DNA of 64,000 nt from Marinobacter guineae (GTDB taxonomy: Bacteria; Pseudomonadota; Gammaproteobacteria; Pseudomonadales; Oleiphilaceae). The stretch spans positions 558,001 through 622,000 of the forward strand of contig NZ_KZ319339.1 in NCBI RefSeq assembly GCF_002744735.1, read 5' to 3'. A program made the position numbers and the translations under genes. Every line of letters starts with the position of its first letter. Within the stretch, counting starts at the first letter, position 1. Positions 18,357-27,621 of this stretch are shown in pieces. The notes below the pieces were generated by a model, which worked only from the letters and a program-made list of their open reading frames with translations, ran no database searches and was not told where the DNA came from.

Positions 18357-18926
18357 TCAGATTCTGTTTTTCGCATCGAAGATCCAGTCTTCCAGTCTCG
18401 GGTGCGGTTCGCTGGCAGCGGATTGATAACGCTCATAGAGTTCAACAGCATCCACAGGTTTACCCAGGTAGATATCAAGCAGGAAGGCCAGATTAAGGAT
18501 CGCTGGTGCGTAATCCGGATCAACAGCCAGAGCCGCCCGATAATAGCGTTCCGCTTCGTCGAATTGTCCGGCGTTCCGGGCAATCACGCCCAGATGATTC
18601 AACGCCTGGACATGTTCGGGATTCACCGCCAGCACACGCTCAAACCATTGTTTCGCGGTATCGGTCTCTTCTACCTTGAAAGCAATGATGCCAAGGTTGG
18701 CCATGGGTCCGGACTTCTCGGGATAGTCCCTCGCCAGTTGCTCGAACCGGGCCTTGGCTTCGGCAAGGTCGCCCTGCTCCATAGCCTGGACCGCTTGGCT
18801 GAATGAGGCTTCAAGGACTGCCTGCTCGACTTGTTCCCCAGACTCTGGCGGCGTCGGGGCCGTCACGCATCCAGACAACGTAAGCATCATGAAAAGACAG
18901 ATTCCACAGGCCTTAATCAAGTCCAT
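18357..18926 (-). CDS. TPR-repeat lipoprotein
   Basis: 189-aa protein. The lipoprotein signal ends in TLSGC, with the acylated Cys near residue 20 (an LxGC lipobox). At least three TPR units follow (LAEAKARFEQLARDYPEKSG, AKQWFERVLAVNPEHVQALN and DEAERYYRAALAVDPDYAPA). The residue after Cys is Val, so by the usual rule outer-membrane sorting is likely. The ATG at 18926 overlaps the end of the large TPR gene by 14 bases. The arrangement of ExbB, ExbD, TonB-like protein and a TPR protein resembles Vibrio TonB2 systems, where a TPR protein assists the motor. Role here is inferred from context. Confidence 0.75.
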   Translation of the reverse strand: MDLIKACGICLFMMLTLSGCVTAPTPPESGEQVEQAVLEASFSQAVQAMEQGDLAEAKARFEQLARDYPEKSGPMANLGIIAFKVEETDTAKQWFERVLAVNPEHVQALNHLGVIARNAGQFDEAERYYRAALAVDPDYAPAILNLAFLLDIYLGKPVDAVELYERYQSAASEPHPRLEDWIFDAKNRI

Positions 18927-21798
18927 AGACAACCCCCGAGGTCACTTCTTCTTTCCGGTAACGCCCCGGCAATAGCACTTTCAAGGCCTCGTAGCTACGC
19001 CGGACCCACTCATCGAAAATTCCCTCCCGGGCCCGACGGATGTTTTGCTCGTGGATATCGATTGCGTTGTCCTCAAACGGATAGGCCTGTTCTTCCAGAA
19101 GAAGCTCGTACTGGGCCAGTTCAAGCTCGCTCAGTCCGGTGGGCCGCTCAGAGTCCATCAGGTCGGCACCGAGGCGTCCATAAATATGGGCGATCTGGTA
19201 ACCGGCCTCGGTGGCGAACGATGAGAGACCGTAGCTGGCGGTTTTCTTGTAGGCATTGACTGCTCTTTCGAGTGCGTCGGTCTTTGCTGTCATGCTCTGA
19301 TTTAGCGGAAGAGTCAGGCGAATGCTGTCATACCGGGCAAGAGCATCGCGGGCGAGAATCGCAGAGGCTGACGCCGCAAGGTAGCGCATGCGATCATCCG
19401 CCTCGTCCGGGTTTCGATCCACAGTTTCCATCTGCTTGCGCAGCCAGTAATCCCGTTTTTCGGTATCCCCCTCTTCCTGGTAGAGCTCGGACAGCCGATT
19501 GGCCGCCTCCATGTAGACATCCACCGGCTCGGGATGGCTGTTGGCGTAACTGCGCCAGGTGTCGATCGCCTTTTCCCGGTTGCCGGCCTGATCGTACAAC
19601 TCTGCTGCAATCAACAGATTTTCCCTTCGCTCTTCCGGCGTCGTCGCCAGGGCCACCATTTGCTGAAGTTCGTCGGCTGCCCGCTCCCACTGCTCCGTTT
19701 CACGGTAGGCCAACGCCAGTTTTGCCGGGACCGTATCAATCAGTTCGTGGTCCGGGAAAGCCCTCCGGAATCCGTTCAGCACACTGATAGCCTGATCCCA
19801 AAGACTGGCGGTGATAAGAAGTGAGGCAGCATCGTATTCCGCATTTGCCCGCAGAACGGATTCGGGAACGGCCGTGCCGACTCGCAGGAACTCGCTGACG
19901 GCCGCCTCCACATTGCCGGCATCAGCTAACTGCTCTGCCTGCCGATAGACCGCTGCGGCCAGATTTTCACGAACCCCGCTTCTGCGTTCATCGTCTTCAG
20001 CCATTGTCGTCAGGGCATCACGGTAATCCTGTTCCGCCTCCGCGTATCGAGTCAGTTCGGACAGGCTGTGGCCAGACAAGAGCAAGGCTTCCGTCGTTAA
20101 TTCGGCCGGAGGCGCCGGTTGCCAGGTAACAAGGCGAGCCGCCATATTGACCGACTCTTCCCAGTTGTTCTGGTCAAACTCCCGCTGCAGTGCGATGTAA
20201 TACACCGCGGGTGCCCGGGAATCACCTGGGAAGGCGTTTGCAAACCTCAGTCGGTTCAACTGTTGTAGCTCCTGATACGCCATCTGCTCCGATACGGGTT
20301 CGCTTTCCCATGTCTTTGCGTACTCCCGGAAGGCCAGTACCGAAGCATAGCCCGCCTCCGGTGCCCGCTCGGGCACCTGGTCCCCGGGATAGTCATAGGC
20401 CACCCGCTCGAAAGCTGCGATGGCCGCCGGCCAGTCTTCGAGTTCCAGATAGGTCTCACCCAGTAGAAAGAGACGCTCGGGTGTGCGGGGATGATCCGGG
20501 AAAGTAGCCGCAAATTCGGCATAATAACTGGCGGCTTTACGGTAGTGATCGTCCGCCTGCTGATCATCCGTGGCCTCCCCTGCCAGCAGGTACTGACGGT
20601 CTGCCAGTTCCGGCAACAGCTGGTCCAGTTGCTGTTCGATAAAGCTGATCGACTCGGGGCCCGCTGACTGCCAGTAATCGCTGTAGAGTCCGTAAAGGCT
20701 GACAAAGCCGGCTTCTCGTTCAGGGATGGTACGGGTAAAACCGGCGAGCTCCAGGGTATCGATGATACGAATGTGGTAGCGCGGCGCCCAGGGGCTGGCC
20801 GGATGGTCTTCGATATAGACTTCAAAGACATCGATGGCGTCACTGTATTGTTCCCTCTCGAGCAAGAGCTCGCTGTAGCGGTCGTAGACCAGGATTTCGT
20901 ATGGGCGCCCACCAGTCTGGCGGAACAGAGCCTGGAGAGTCTCCGCGCCGTCAAGGTAAGACAGTGACAGCCCCACTACCCTGAACAGATCCTCGATCAG
21001 GGTCTGGCTACGCTGATCCACATCCGCAACCGGTTGGCCATCAGGCATCACCAGATCGAGCACTTCTACGTAGCTGAACAGGGCCTCCTGGTATTGCGCC
21101 TGCTTGAACAGACTCCAGCCTTTCATGTAATGCGCGTTCACCAGGAACGAGGCATCGGCCATGCGCTCCTGGCTGGCGAGGGTCACCTCGTCGAACGCCT
21201 GCTCCGCTTCCTGGTATCGGCCATCGATAAACAGCAGATCCCCCCGGCGGAACTGGGCTTCAATCCAGTATTCTGAATCGGGGTAACGTTGGACCAGGGT
21301 ATTCAGAGCCTCCAGCTGTTGGGGCGTCGCACCCCGAAGCTCCCAGGCCCTGGCAAGCTGATAGTAGATCTGATCATTGCCTTCGCGCTCTGGATATTCC
21401 GACAGAAGGCGCTGATAGGCTTCAATAGCACCGGAGAGCTCATCGACGGCGGTATCGGCCATTTTCCGCTCCGCCCGCTGGAACTCCAGATCGGCCAGCC
21501 GATGCCGGATGGTGACCTGTTTCCGGGGATCGTCCACGAGCGGCAGAAGCGCCTTGTAGCTGTCCATCACCGTTTCGATGGAAACATCGCCCGATGGCTC
21601 GCCGCCAGCCTCTGTACCTTCACTACCTTGCCGGGTTTCGATCGCCGGAAGCGCTGCCAGGGTGCCCTCACGGACACGGGGCATTTCCTCGCCCCCGGAG
21701 GGCATTATCGACTGCAGCATCTGGCAGCCACTGGCCATGACAAGGGCCACGGCAATGACAAGCCCTTTAACGGTCTTTCCAAGCGTCCGATTACTCAT
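18913..21798 (-). CDS. Very large TPR protein, probable lipoprotein (961 aa)
   Basis: The start at 21798 gives an N-terminal signal (KGLVIAVALVMASGC) ending in an ASGC lipobox-like site near residue 25. The remaining chain is almost entirely helical pairs typical of TPR/BamD-like solenoids, e.g. EAYQRLLSEYPEREGNDQIY, YYAEFAATFPDHPRTPERLF and RRAFPDHELIDTVPAKLALA. Such proteins hold multi-protein assemblies in the periplasm. Its ATG overlaps the stop of the preceding gene by eight bases, showing coupling. A longer reading to 21858 exists but lacks a signal start. No enzymatic domain is visible. I infer a scaffold between the motor and the haem proteins. Confidence 0.72.
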   Translation of the reverse strand: MSNRTLGKTVKGLVIAVALVMASGCQMLQSIMPSGGEEMPRVREGTLAALPAIETRQGSEGTEAGGEPSGDVSIETVMDSYKALLPLVDDPRKQVTIRHRLADLEFQRAERKMADTAVDELSGAIEAYQRLLSEYPEREGNDQIYYQLARAWELRGATPQQLEALNTLVQRYPDSEYWIEAQFRRGDLLFIDGRYQEAEQAFDEVTLASQERMADASFLVNAHYMKGWSLFKQAQYQEALFSYVEVLDLVMPDGQPVADVDQRSQTLIEDLFRVVGLSLSYLDGAETLQALFRQTGGRPYEILVYDRYSELLLEREQYSDAIDVFEVYIEDHPASPWAPRYHIRIIDTLELAGFTRTIPEREAGFVSLYGLYSDYWQSAGPESISFIEQQLDQLLPELADRQYLLAGEATDDQQADDHYRKAASYYAEFAATFPDHPRTPERLFLLGETYLELEDWPAAIAAFERVAYDYPGDQVPERAPEAGYASVLAFREYAKTWESEPVSEQMAYQELQQLNRLRFANAFPGDSRAPAVYYIALQREFDQNNWEESVNMAARLVTWQPAPPAELTTEALLLSGHSLSELTRYAEAEQDYRDALTTMAEDDERRSGVRENLAAAVYRQAEQLADAGNVEAAVSEFLRVGTAVPESVLRANAEYDAASLLITASLWDQAISVLNGFRRAFPDHELIDTVPAKLALAYRETEQWERAADELQQMVALATTPEERRENLLIAAELYDQAGNREKAIDTWRSYANSHPEPVDVYMEAANRLSELYQEEGDTEKRDYWLRKQMETVDRNPDEADDRMRYLAASASAILARDALARYDSIRLTLPLNQSMTAKTDALERAVNAYKKTASYGLSSFATEAGYQIAHIYGRLGADLMDSERPTGLSELELAQYELLLEEQAYPFEDNAIDIHEQNIRRAREGIFDEWVRRSYEALKVLLPGRYRKEEVTSGVVYGLD

Positions 21799-23725
21799 CC
21801 CCGGCACCTGCATTTTGCGATGCGCGGAACAGCTGGTCCGCCAGCCTCGCCTGGGCATGACGGGAAGCCAACAGATAACCGTTCAGCTCTTCCTGCTGGG
21901 CTACAAGCATGCTGTCTACCTGGCTCAGAAGGGCTTGCCGGGCATTGCCCAATGCTTCAGACACCTCTTCCCCAAGCGTCGCTAGCTCCCGTTCACTGGC
22001 AACAATGCGTCGAGCCAGTTCGGCATTACGGGTGTCATCAGCGATCAGGGTTTCAACACGTTGCCGCTGGGCCTGAAAGCGCTCCATTTCACGATCCAGC
22101 TCCCGCAACCGTTTTTGCGCCGCCCAGCGATTCACGCCATAGTCATCCGCAATCCACCAGTCGAAGTAGGCACGCATCCTCTGATAGGTCGCACGCTGGC
22201 TGGCCGTGGTCGCGTCGTCAGGCAAGCCCGCCAGAGTTTCTTCAGCCTCATCGAGCTTGTCTCTCAGTGCCTTCTGTCTCGAGGTCAGGAAGAACCCGGC
22301 GTCTTCCTCCGTCAGTGCAGTGGAAATCTTCTCACTGAACTCCTGGTGCAACTTCTGCCACTGGTCCGCCTGCTGGTTTTCCAGCGCCCGACGGGTTTGT
22401 GTGATACGAACCTGACGCTGCTGTTCACGGGTTTCCAGCATGATCCGGAAGGATTCGAACCGGGACTGCCGCTCGGCGATGAAGGACTGCATCCGGTAAA
22501 GTTCGTTCAATTCCGCAAGAGCCTGCTGGAACGTTTCCGAAGCCAGCACTTCCGCAATGCCGAAATCGACGGGATGTACCCGCGGTCGTCCGTAGGAATC
22601 TGTGAGAATCCCGTCGCTATCACGGCTAAAATCGAGCTGCGCCATCAAATTCTCTTCACTGAGCCGATTCCGGATGTTATCGAGCTCCTCGATACGGGTC
22701 TGGTAATGGTCGGCTGCCTGTTTAAACGCGGGCAATGCTCGCTGCGGTCTGTTCATCTGCTCAAGAACATAGGCCCGGGCAAACGGAACCTGTTGTCGCC
22801 ACGGCAAAAACAGATCCCGGTTCGAGAGGGTATCAAGGGCATCGAGTGCCCGCTCCGGCCTGCCCTGCCCGACCGCGGCTACGGCGTAGTCAAAAAGGGC
22901 CTGATCGGCGAACACCCCATTTAGGGGCATGCCCCCAAGGACCTCCAGGGCCGCATCGAACTGGTTATCCCTGAGATACAGTCGGGCAAGTGACAGGCGG
23001 GCCCTGCCCAACAGTCCCTCACGTTCGGTCTCCGATTCTGCAGAGTCGGTAGACTGATCAATTATGGCGATAAGTGCCTGCAGTTCCGCCTCGGCCGCGA
23101 CGGCGTCTCCTGCAGCCAGGGCGGAAACTGCCGAATTGTAGCGGAGGTAAAGGGACCAGATATCCGTGTCTTCCAGTTGCGCCTGGAGCGACGCCAGTTC
23201 CGATTCCTCTCCGAACCTGGAAGACATCATGGCCAGTCGGGCTCGCAGATAAATCCACTCGCGGAACAGGTCATGGTTGGCCTCAGCCAATATGTCGCCA
23301 TCCACGCGCTCCAGATTCTCGCTGGCCAGTCCGTGGTCACCCTGGAGGTAAAACACCTTGCCCAGATAAAACCAGGCCTGATTGCGGACATCGGGCGAAA
23401 GAGTGCTGCCCGCACCGTCAGCACCGAGCAGTTCCGTGAATAATCTGCTGGCCTCACGGGTCATGCCCCAGGACAGCATGAGCCCGCCCTCTACCAGAGC
23501 CGGGTGATCACCATGACCATCAATGCCACCTTGTTCCCGAGCAACCGCCAGCTGGGTCAAAGCCTCAAAGGCGTTGCCCTGGTGGTATTCATAGAGTACC
23601 CAACCGTACCTGAGGTCCTGCGCACGCTCCGGTTGGGGCTCATCGGCCTGGGCCGGCGCAATCATCGTCAGCCATAGCAAAGCACCGGTGAACAGTACCG
23701 GGCGCGCTCGAAACGGCTTGATCAC
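21791..23725 (-). CDS. Large exported helical-repeat protein (about 644 aa)
   Basis: I choose the GTG at 23725, which has GGGA six bases upstream and gives a clean signal peptide (FRARPVLFTGALLWLTMIAP then AQADEP). The frame is open to a GTG at 23755 overlapping the preceding gene. The first two thirds are TPR-like (VLYEYHQGNAFEALTQLAVA onward). From about residue 440 to 640 the chain is a long Glu/Arg/Gln-rich coiled coil (ARRIVASERELATLGEEVSE). No catalytic motif is seen. It is sandwiched between the 183-aa exported protein and the 961-aa TPR protein with overlaps or short gaps. Likely a periplasmic structural member of the same complex. Confidence 0.7.
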   Translation of the reverse strand: MIKPFRARPVLFTGALLWLTMIAPAQADEPQPERAQDLRYGWVLYEYHQGNAFEALTQLAVAREQGGIDGHGDHPALVEGGLMLSWGMTREASRLFTELLGADGAGSTLSPDVRNQAWFYLGKVFYLQGDHGLASENLERVDGDILAEANHDLFREWIYLRARLAMMSSRFGEESELASLQAQLEDTDIWSLYLRYNSAVSALAAGDAVAAEAELQALIAIIDQSTDSAESETEREGLLGRARLSLARLYLRDNQFDAALEVLGGMPLNGVFADQALFDYAVAAVGQGRPERALDALDTLSNRDLFLPWRQQVPFARAYVLEQMNRPQRALPAFKQAADHYQTRIEELDNIRNRLSEENLMAQLDFSRDSDGILTDSYGRPRVHPVDFGIAEVLASETFQQALAELNELYRMQSFIAERQSRFESFRIMLETREQQRQVRITQTRRALENQQADQWQKLHQEFSEKISTALTEEDAGFFLTSRQKALRDKLDEAEETLAGLPDDATTASQRATYQRMRAYFDWWIADDYGVNRWAAQKRLRELDREMERFQAQRQRVETLIADDTRNAELARRIVASERELATLGEEVSEALGNARQALLSQVDSMLVAQQEELNGYLLASRHAQARLADQLFRASQNAGAGDE

Positions 23726-23745
23726 TGTCAATCCCACGACGCGGC

Positions 23746-24297
23746 TTACTCCCACTCCACAATGGACACGGAGGGCTGATAATCGGAAGAGCGATCCTCA
23801 ACACGGATCTCCAGAGCGGCTGTGCCAGTACCCTTTTCAAATTCCAGGGACGCGGCCTGCTTGTAGGGCCGCTGATCCGGACCGATGCCTTCAACGAACG
23901 CTGTCATCTGGTGAACTCCGGTTTTCAGGTTGCCCACATACAGCCGCTGCATGCCGCCCCGTTCGAGTGCTTTTACCTGACGCTCCGTGTAGAGGTAAGA
24001 GGCGACGATCTCATCGTCGACCTTCAGCTTCACCGCATCCAGCTTCAGGAACTTTCCGGCATCCACGCTGAGAAACACCGCAACCTGGGTATTGGCCGGG
24101 AACAGCAGATCCTCCTCGAGGATAAACAGGTCCCGGTTCAGTCGGATCACCTTCTTCTTAAGGGCCTCCACCTGTTCGGCGACAGCTGTGTCATCCTTCT
24201 CTGCCCCGGTGTTGGTCTGGGCGAATGCGGGGGCCGTCAGGGCGAGAGTCAGTGCCGCCAAAAGCGCCGGGATTTGATGGTTCAAGCAAGTGGCCAT
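23746..24297 (-). CDS. Exported protein with coiled coil and beta domain, unknown function (183 aa)
   Basis: The ATG at 24297 has GGAAG nine bases upstream; the longer TTG start lacks a ribosome site. A signal peptide (IPALLAALTLALTAPAFAQ) is followed by an acidic region and a coiled stretch (EQVEALKKKVIRLNRDLFIL). A compact beta-rich domain of about 110 residues ends the protein, with LKLDAVKLKVDDEIVASYLY and LKTGVHQMTAFVEGIGPDQR. The latter resembles Ig- or PEGA-like surface domains. It lies 19 bases after the DUF3570 gene and 20 before the next gene, clearly within the operon. I do not recognise a named family. Confidence 0.68.
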   Translation of the reverse strand: MATCLNHQIPALLAALTLALTAPAFAQTNTGAEKDDTAVAEQVEALKKKVIRLNRDLFILEEDLLFPANTQVAVFLSVDAGKFLKLDAVKLKVDDEIVASYLYTERQVKALERGGMQRLYVGNLKTGVHQMTAFVEGIGPDQRPYKQAASLEFEKGTGTAALEIRVEDRSSDYQPSVSIVEWE

Positions 24298-24316
24298 GGT
24301 CGTTCTTCCTGCATGC

Positions 24317-25477
24317 TCAGTATTCAAGAATCAACGACGCCCGGGTTACGTAGGCATCGAAGGAATAAAGGGGTTCTTCGCCTGGGAGATAGTCGCCGGC
24401 TGCGGTGACATCCCGGAAGTTGTCATAATCAAAATTCAGCCAGTCCACCAGGAGACTGAACTGCAGGCGGTCAATACCCGGAAGAGACGTCTGTTTCCAT
24501 TCGTACACCGCGCCTACCGCCAGGGTCGTCCCTGAAAGCGAGCTGAGCTCCTTGTCCCTGGCGAGGTGAGTCTGGGAGTTCTCGAACGGGAAAAGATCGC
24601 TGTAAAAGTCCGCCTCGCCCTGGCTGTAATAACGCACGGAACCCTCGAGGGTCCAATGCTGGTTCAACCCGTGAACGTACCCCAGTTCGACGGTATGGGC
24701 GTCAATGCCCCAGGTATCCGAAAAATAGCGGTATTCACCCCGGATCGAGGCCCGATAAGGCAGATAGTAAAGCGCTCGCATGGCCACGGATGTACTGGTC
24801 CGGGTTTCCGGATACCGTTCCGGTTGGTACAGGAACGCTGTGGAATCGTTGGGATCGATGTAGCGATTCTGACGGTACGGGTTCTGCAGGAAGCCCTCAT
24901 CCGTGACCACCTCAAGATCCAGGCCTACCAGACTGTTGCGGGTGACAACCTGGCTCAGACCCAGCTGATAGTTCCGGCGATCGGCTTCCTCGCTGAAGGA
25001 ATCGTTCCCGACCCGGCCCACTTCGTCCCAGCCACTGGCATAGCCCATGGTGACCGTTGACATGCCCCCGAAGAACTCCTGACTGACAGAAAAATAGACG
25101 GTATTGGCTTCGTAATCGTTTTCCGTACTGTTGGTAAAGCCGAGACTCAGAATGGATTTATCGTGCAGGTAATCGACGCCAAAGCTGTACTCGTTACGCT
25201 CTTCCTCATAGGGACTGGCGGTGGCCAGAACATCCACCGATGCAGCCGAAACTGAATCGACATAATACTGTCCAGACAAAGAAACCTGGGAGCCGATACC
25301 CTTGCGCACCAATACTGACGGACCGTCAATGACCATGCCACCGCCGTCATAACGGTGATAGAGAACATCCACGTTATCGACCGGAAGCGTTGCAGCAATC
25401 GCCTGATTCCCGAATAGCATCAGGGCGAGCAAAACGAAGCCGGACCGCACCAACTGTCGTCTGTCAGTTGCAGCCAC
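24317..25477 (-). CDS. DUF3570 family outer-membrane beta-barrel protein
   Basis: About 386 aa. I place the start at GTG 25477, which has GGAGG five bases upstream and overlaps the DUF4266 gene end by 14 bases; the open frame runs to 25561. A signal segment (SGFVLLALMLFGNQAIA) is followed by alternating short strands rich in Tyr, Ser and Asp (VDVLYHRYDGGGM, SQVSLSGQYYVDSV) and a C-terminal aromatic-rich strand ending SLILEY. This fits an outer-membrane barrel. DUF3570 proteins are frequently next to DUF4266 lipoproteins, TlpA-like thioredoxins and ApbE, and all three are present here. Function of the family is unknown to me; an export or redox role is inferred from neighbours. Confidence 0.78.
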   Translation of the reverse strand: MAATDRRQLVRSGFVLLALMLFGNQAIAATLPVDNVDVLYHRYDGGGMVIDGPSVLVRKGIGSQVSLSGQYYVDSVSAASVDVLATASPYEEERNEYSFGVDYLHDKSILSLGFTNSTENDYEANTVYFSVSQEFFGGMSTVTMGYASGWDEVGRVGNDSFSEEADRRNYQLGLSQVVTRNSLVGLDLEVVTDEGFLQNPYRQNRYIDPNDSTAFLYQPERYPETRTSTSVAMRALYYLPYRASIRGEYRYFSDTWGIDAHTVELGYVHGLNQHWTLEGSVRYYSQGEADFYSDLFPFENSQTHLARDKELSSLSGTTLAVGAVYEWKQTSLPGIDRLQFSLLVDWLNFDYDNFRDVTAAGDYLPGEEPLYSFDAYVTRASLILEY

Positions 25478-25700
25478 AACCACCTCCCGAACCGCCTTCC
25501 GCTCCCCGTGCAGACTCCCGGGACTGATAGACGTGATGCATGTAGGAATCCGCTTTGCCATGACGGCTGAGACTCATGACCGGATCTGCCAGATTATCCC
25601 GTTCGTAAGGTTTCACCCACGGCTTGACAGAACTGCATCCAGAGACCGTGAATGTGGCGACCAGAAGAGCAGAGACAGTGAAGATCGACAAACTACGCAT
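25464..25700 (-). CDS. DUF4266 family lipoprotein
   Basis: 78-aa lipoprotein. The start ATG at 25700 leads into a signal ending TVSGC, with the acylated Cys followed by SSVKPW. The rest has the DUF4266 hallmarks: VKPWVKPYERDNLADPVM near the start, a His/Ser centre (SYMHHVYQSRESARGAEG), and a C-terminal Gly/Cys tail, GGSGGGCGCN. The terminal CGC motif could bind metal or haem or form disulfides. It directly follows the TlpA-like thioredoxin (17-base gap), which might keep these Cys reduced, and overlaps the DUF3570 gene. Confidence 0.8.
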   Translation of the reverse strand: MRSLSIFTVSALLVATFTVSGCSSVKPWVKPYERDNLADPVMSLSRHGKADSYMHHVYQSRESARGAEGGSGGGCGCN

Positions 25701-25717
25701 AAACGTCCCGTCCAAAA

Positions 25718-26215
25718 TTACTCACGCACCAATTCGCGAATCTGCTGTTCGTAATCGTCTTCGTAACCCGGCTGGTATCCGTAGTGCAGATACCGGGCTT
25801 TACCATCGCGATCAATCATCACGGTCGTTGGCATGGCCTGCACTTCGTACAGCTCGCTAACCGAGCTCTCCGGATCGTAGAGGACCGGGTAATTCACGGG
25901 CACCTTGTCCAGGAAGCGGTGTGCCTCCTCCCGATTCTCATCCACATTGACCGCCAGAATCGTGAAGCCAAGATCCTTGTACTGGCTGTACAGCTCATCC
26001 ATCAGGGGCATTTCCTGGCGGCATGGCCCGCACCAGGAGGCCCAGAAGTTCAGCATCACCACTTCACCACGATGGTCCTCCAGCCTCAGGTTCTCCCCGG
26101 AACGGCTTTCCAGGGTGAAATCCGGGGCCGGGACATTGATTGCTTCAGCGCCGACCAGGGGGCTGAGGCAGGCCAGGACGCCCGCCGCTGCAAGTGATTT
26201 CATGGATGCTTTCAT
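25718..26215 (-). CDS. TlpA-like periplasmic thioredoxin
   Basis: 165-aa exported thiol-disulfide oxidoreductase. A signal peptide (MKSLAAAGVLACLSPLVGA) precedes a thioredoxin fold with NFWASWCGPCRQEMPLMDEL and the cis-Pro motif AMPTTVMIDRDG. The WCGPC active site is the reducing TlpA/ResA/CcmG type, which usually keeps haem-binding Cys or other thiols reduced. The ATG at 26215 is preferred over 26221 because AGGAG is eight bases from it. Its place among c-type cytochrome genes fits haem-site reduction or DUF4266 Cys maintenance. Confidence 0.85.
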   Translation of the reverse strand: MKASMKSLAAAGVLACLSPLVGAEAINVPAPDFTLESRSGENLRLEDHRGEVVMLNFWASWCGPCRQEMPLMDELYSQYKDLGFTILAVNVDENREEAHRFLDKVPVNYPVLYDPESSVSELYEVQAMPTTVMIDRDGKARYLHYGYQPGYEDDYEQQIRELVRE

Positions 26216-26232
26216 AACCATTGCTCCTGTAT

Positions 26233-26877
26233 TCAGAAAAAGACCGACAGGCCAGTGCTGACCTCGGTGTTCATGGAGGTTTTCTCAGCCCCCAGAACAT
26301 CTATTCGGTAGTAGTGCTGTCGCACGCCAATGTGAACTGCAACGCTGTCCGTCAACAGCACCTGATAGCCCGCCCCGGCATTCAGGGTAAACCGGGTATC
26401 ACCGGCAAAATCCGTGGCTCCGGCCCCTGCGATCAGGTAGAAATTGGTGTTGAACGCGTAGTTCTCGGTGAGGAAGGCCTCGCCCGGAAGCACGTTGTAA
26501 CCCAGGTTGATGTTGTAATAGCTGTAATCCCGCTCACTATCGGTGAGCACCTCTACGTTACCGGCCAGCTTCTCGAAACTGGTTTCTCCGCCCTCCGCGA
26601 AGCCGACTCCGGCCTCGAAAAAGAAGGACTCACTGAGGTGGTAAGTGAGCTTGCCGCCATAAAGCAGCGACGACTCGAAGTCCTCGATATTGAGCACGCC
26701 CACAAAAGCGCCGATTTCAAAGTTCTCGGTGTCAATCAGCGCCTCAGTGACCGGCACCGGGGTAACATCCGGCTCGATCAGCGGCCGATCATCCTGGGCC
26801 TGGGCGGTCGCGGCTACGCATAGCCCTGCCCCTAGGCACAGCGGTTTCAGAAAAAGATGCTTAGTCCGATTTTCCAT
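26233..26877 (-). CDS. Outer-membrane beta-barrel protein (214 aa)
   Basis: A signal peptide (LKPLCLGAGLCVAATAQAQ) is followed by an acidic segment and eight or so predicted amphipathic strands. Examples are FEIGAFVGVLNIEDFESS, LLYGGKLTYHLSESFFFEAG and YSYYNINLGYNVLPGEAFL. The C-terminal strand ends TGLSVFF, with the final Phe recognised by the Bam machinery. This is the OmpA/OmpW-like small barrel type that carries the 'outer membrane beta-barrel domain' label. The ATG overlaps the end of the SH3-barrel gene by 31 bases. The pair look like ancient duplicates, because both end in a similar strand (IGLSIFF in the neighbour). Confidence 0.78.
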   Translation of the reverse strand: MENRTKHLFLKPLCLGAGLCVAATAQAQDDRPLIEPDVTPVPVTEALIDTENFEIGAFVGVLNIEDFESSLLYGGKLTYHLSESFFFEAGVGFAEGGETSFEKLAGNVEVLTDSERDYSYYNINLGYNVLPGEAFLTENYAFNTNFYLIAGAGATDFAGDTRFTLNAGAGYQVLLTDSVAVHIGVRQHYYRIDVLGAEKTSMNTEVSTGLSVFF

Positions 26878-27599
26878 TCTGTCGCTTCTTCGTTGGTGGA
26901 CCGGGTAGTGAACACTTTGTAGTCCTTCACTTCGGCACGGATGAAATATCGATCGGTGATGTAGGCGCGGATACCAAGTCCGGCATGGCCGATACCGTTG
27001 TCACGCTCTTCGGGCTCAGCCAGAGTGGCCTTGGGATCAACCCAGATATGCCCGACCCCGAGGGTAAAAAAGGGTGATACCCGCCAGTGCGGGAATGGCT
27101 GATGCACCAGATTCGCATTGACCATTCGAATCTCCGACGCGCTGCCCAGAATCTGCGAGGCCCAGAGCTCGGCGGACAGGTTCCGCGTCATCCAGAAACC
27201 GCCGTAGCCGGCAGTGACAGCGGCACCATCAAACTCACCCATCATCAATCCGGCCTCGACCCGCCGGTTACCAAAAGACTCGAAATCCGGTACCTGAAGA
27301 TCTACCCGGTTACCCGTGGCATCCATGGTCTGGGCGATATCGGCAACGGAGACCCAGCCTTCCCGGCCCCGGGAGTCCGTTACTTTGATCCAGCTGGTCT
27401 TGCGTTGAAGAATGGTCAGCCATTCCCCTTTCTCGCTGGTATGGAAAACCGGGTAGCCAGTTGCCGGGCCGGTTCGCCACGCAATGTAGGGCTCGGTCAC
27501 CTGCACCTGAGCAACGTTCTCATCACCCTGACCCCACAGCCAGCCAGCCCAGCTCTGGGCCGGAAACAACAATAGAAACATGAGAATGGCAATGGGCAT
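26847..27599 (-). CDS. SH3-domain plus beta-barrel outer-membrane protein (about 250 aa)
   Basis: The ATG at 27599 begins a signal peptide (MPIAILMFLLLFPAQSWAG) 22 bases after the haem lipoprotein gene ends. Mature residues about 15-80 form a bacterial SH3 domain (EPYIAWRTGPATGYPVFHTS, GEWLTILQRKTSWIKVTDSR, GREGWVSVADI), a module that often contacts peptidoglycan or partner proteins. A roughly 160-residue barrel follows, ending EWKIGLSIFF. SH3 plus barrel in one chain would tie cell wall and outer membrane. The gene lies within the long leftward operon. Confidence 0.76.
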   Translation of the reverse strand: MPIAILMFLLLFPAQSWAGWLWGQGDENVAQVQVTEPYIAWRTGPATGYPVFHTSEKGEWLTILQRKTSWIKVTDSRGREGWVSVADIAQTMDATGNRVDLQVPDFESFGNRRVEAGLMMGEFDGAAVTAGYGGFWMTRNLSAELWASQILGSASEIRMVNANLVHQPFPHWRVSPFFTLGVGHIWVDPKATLAEPEERDNGIGHAGLGIRAYITDRYFIRAEVKDYKVFTTRSTNEEATEWKIGLSIFF

Positions 27600-27621
27600 G
27601 GCGCGAGAGTCAGTCCTTGGA

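Noticed and set aside
21289..22338. 349-codon plus-strand frame opposite the TPR genes
   Set aside because: Overlaps two well-supported genes and has no recognisable domain.
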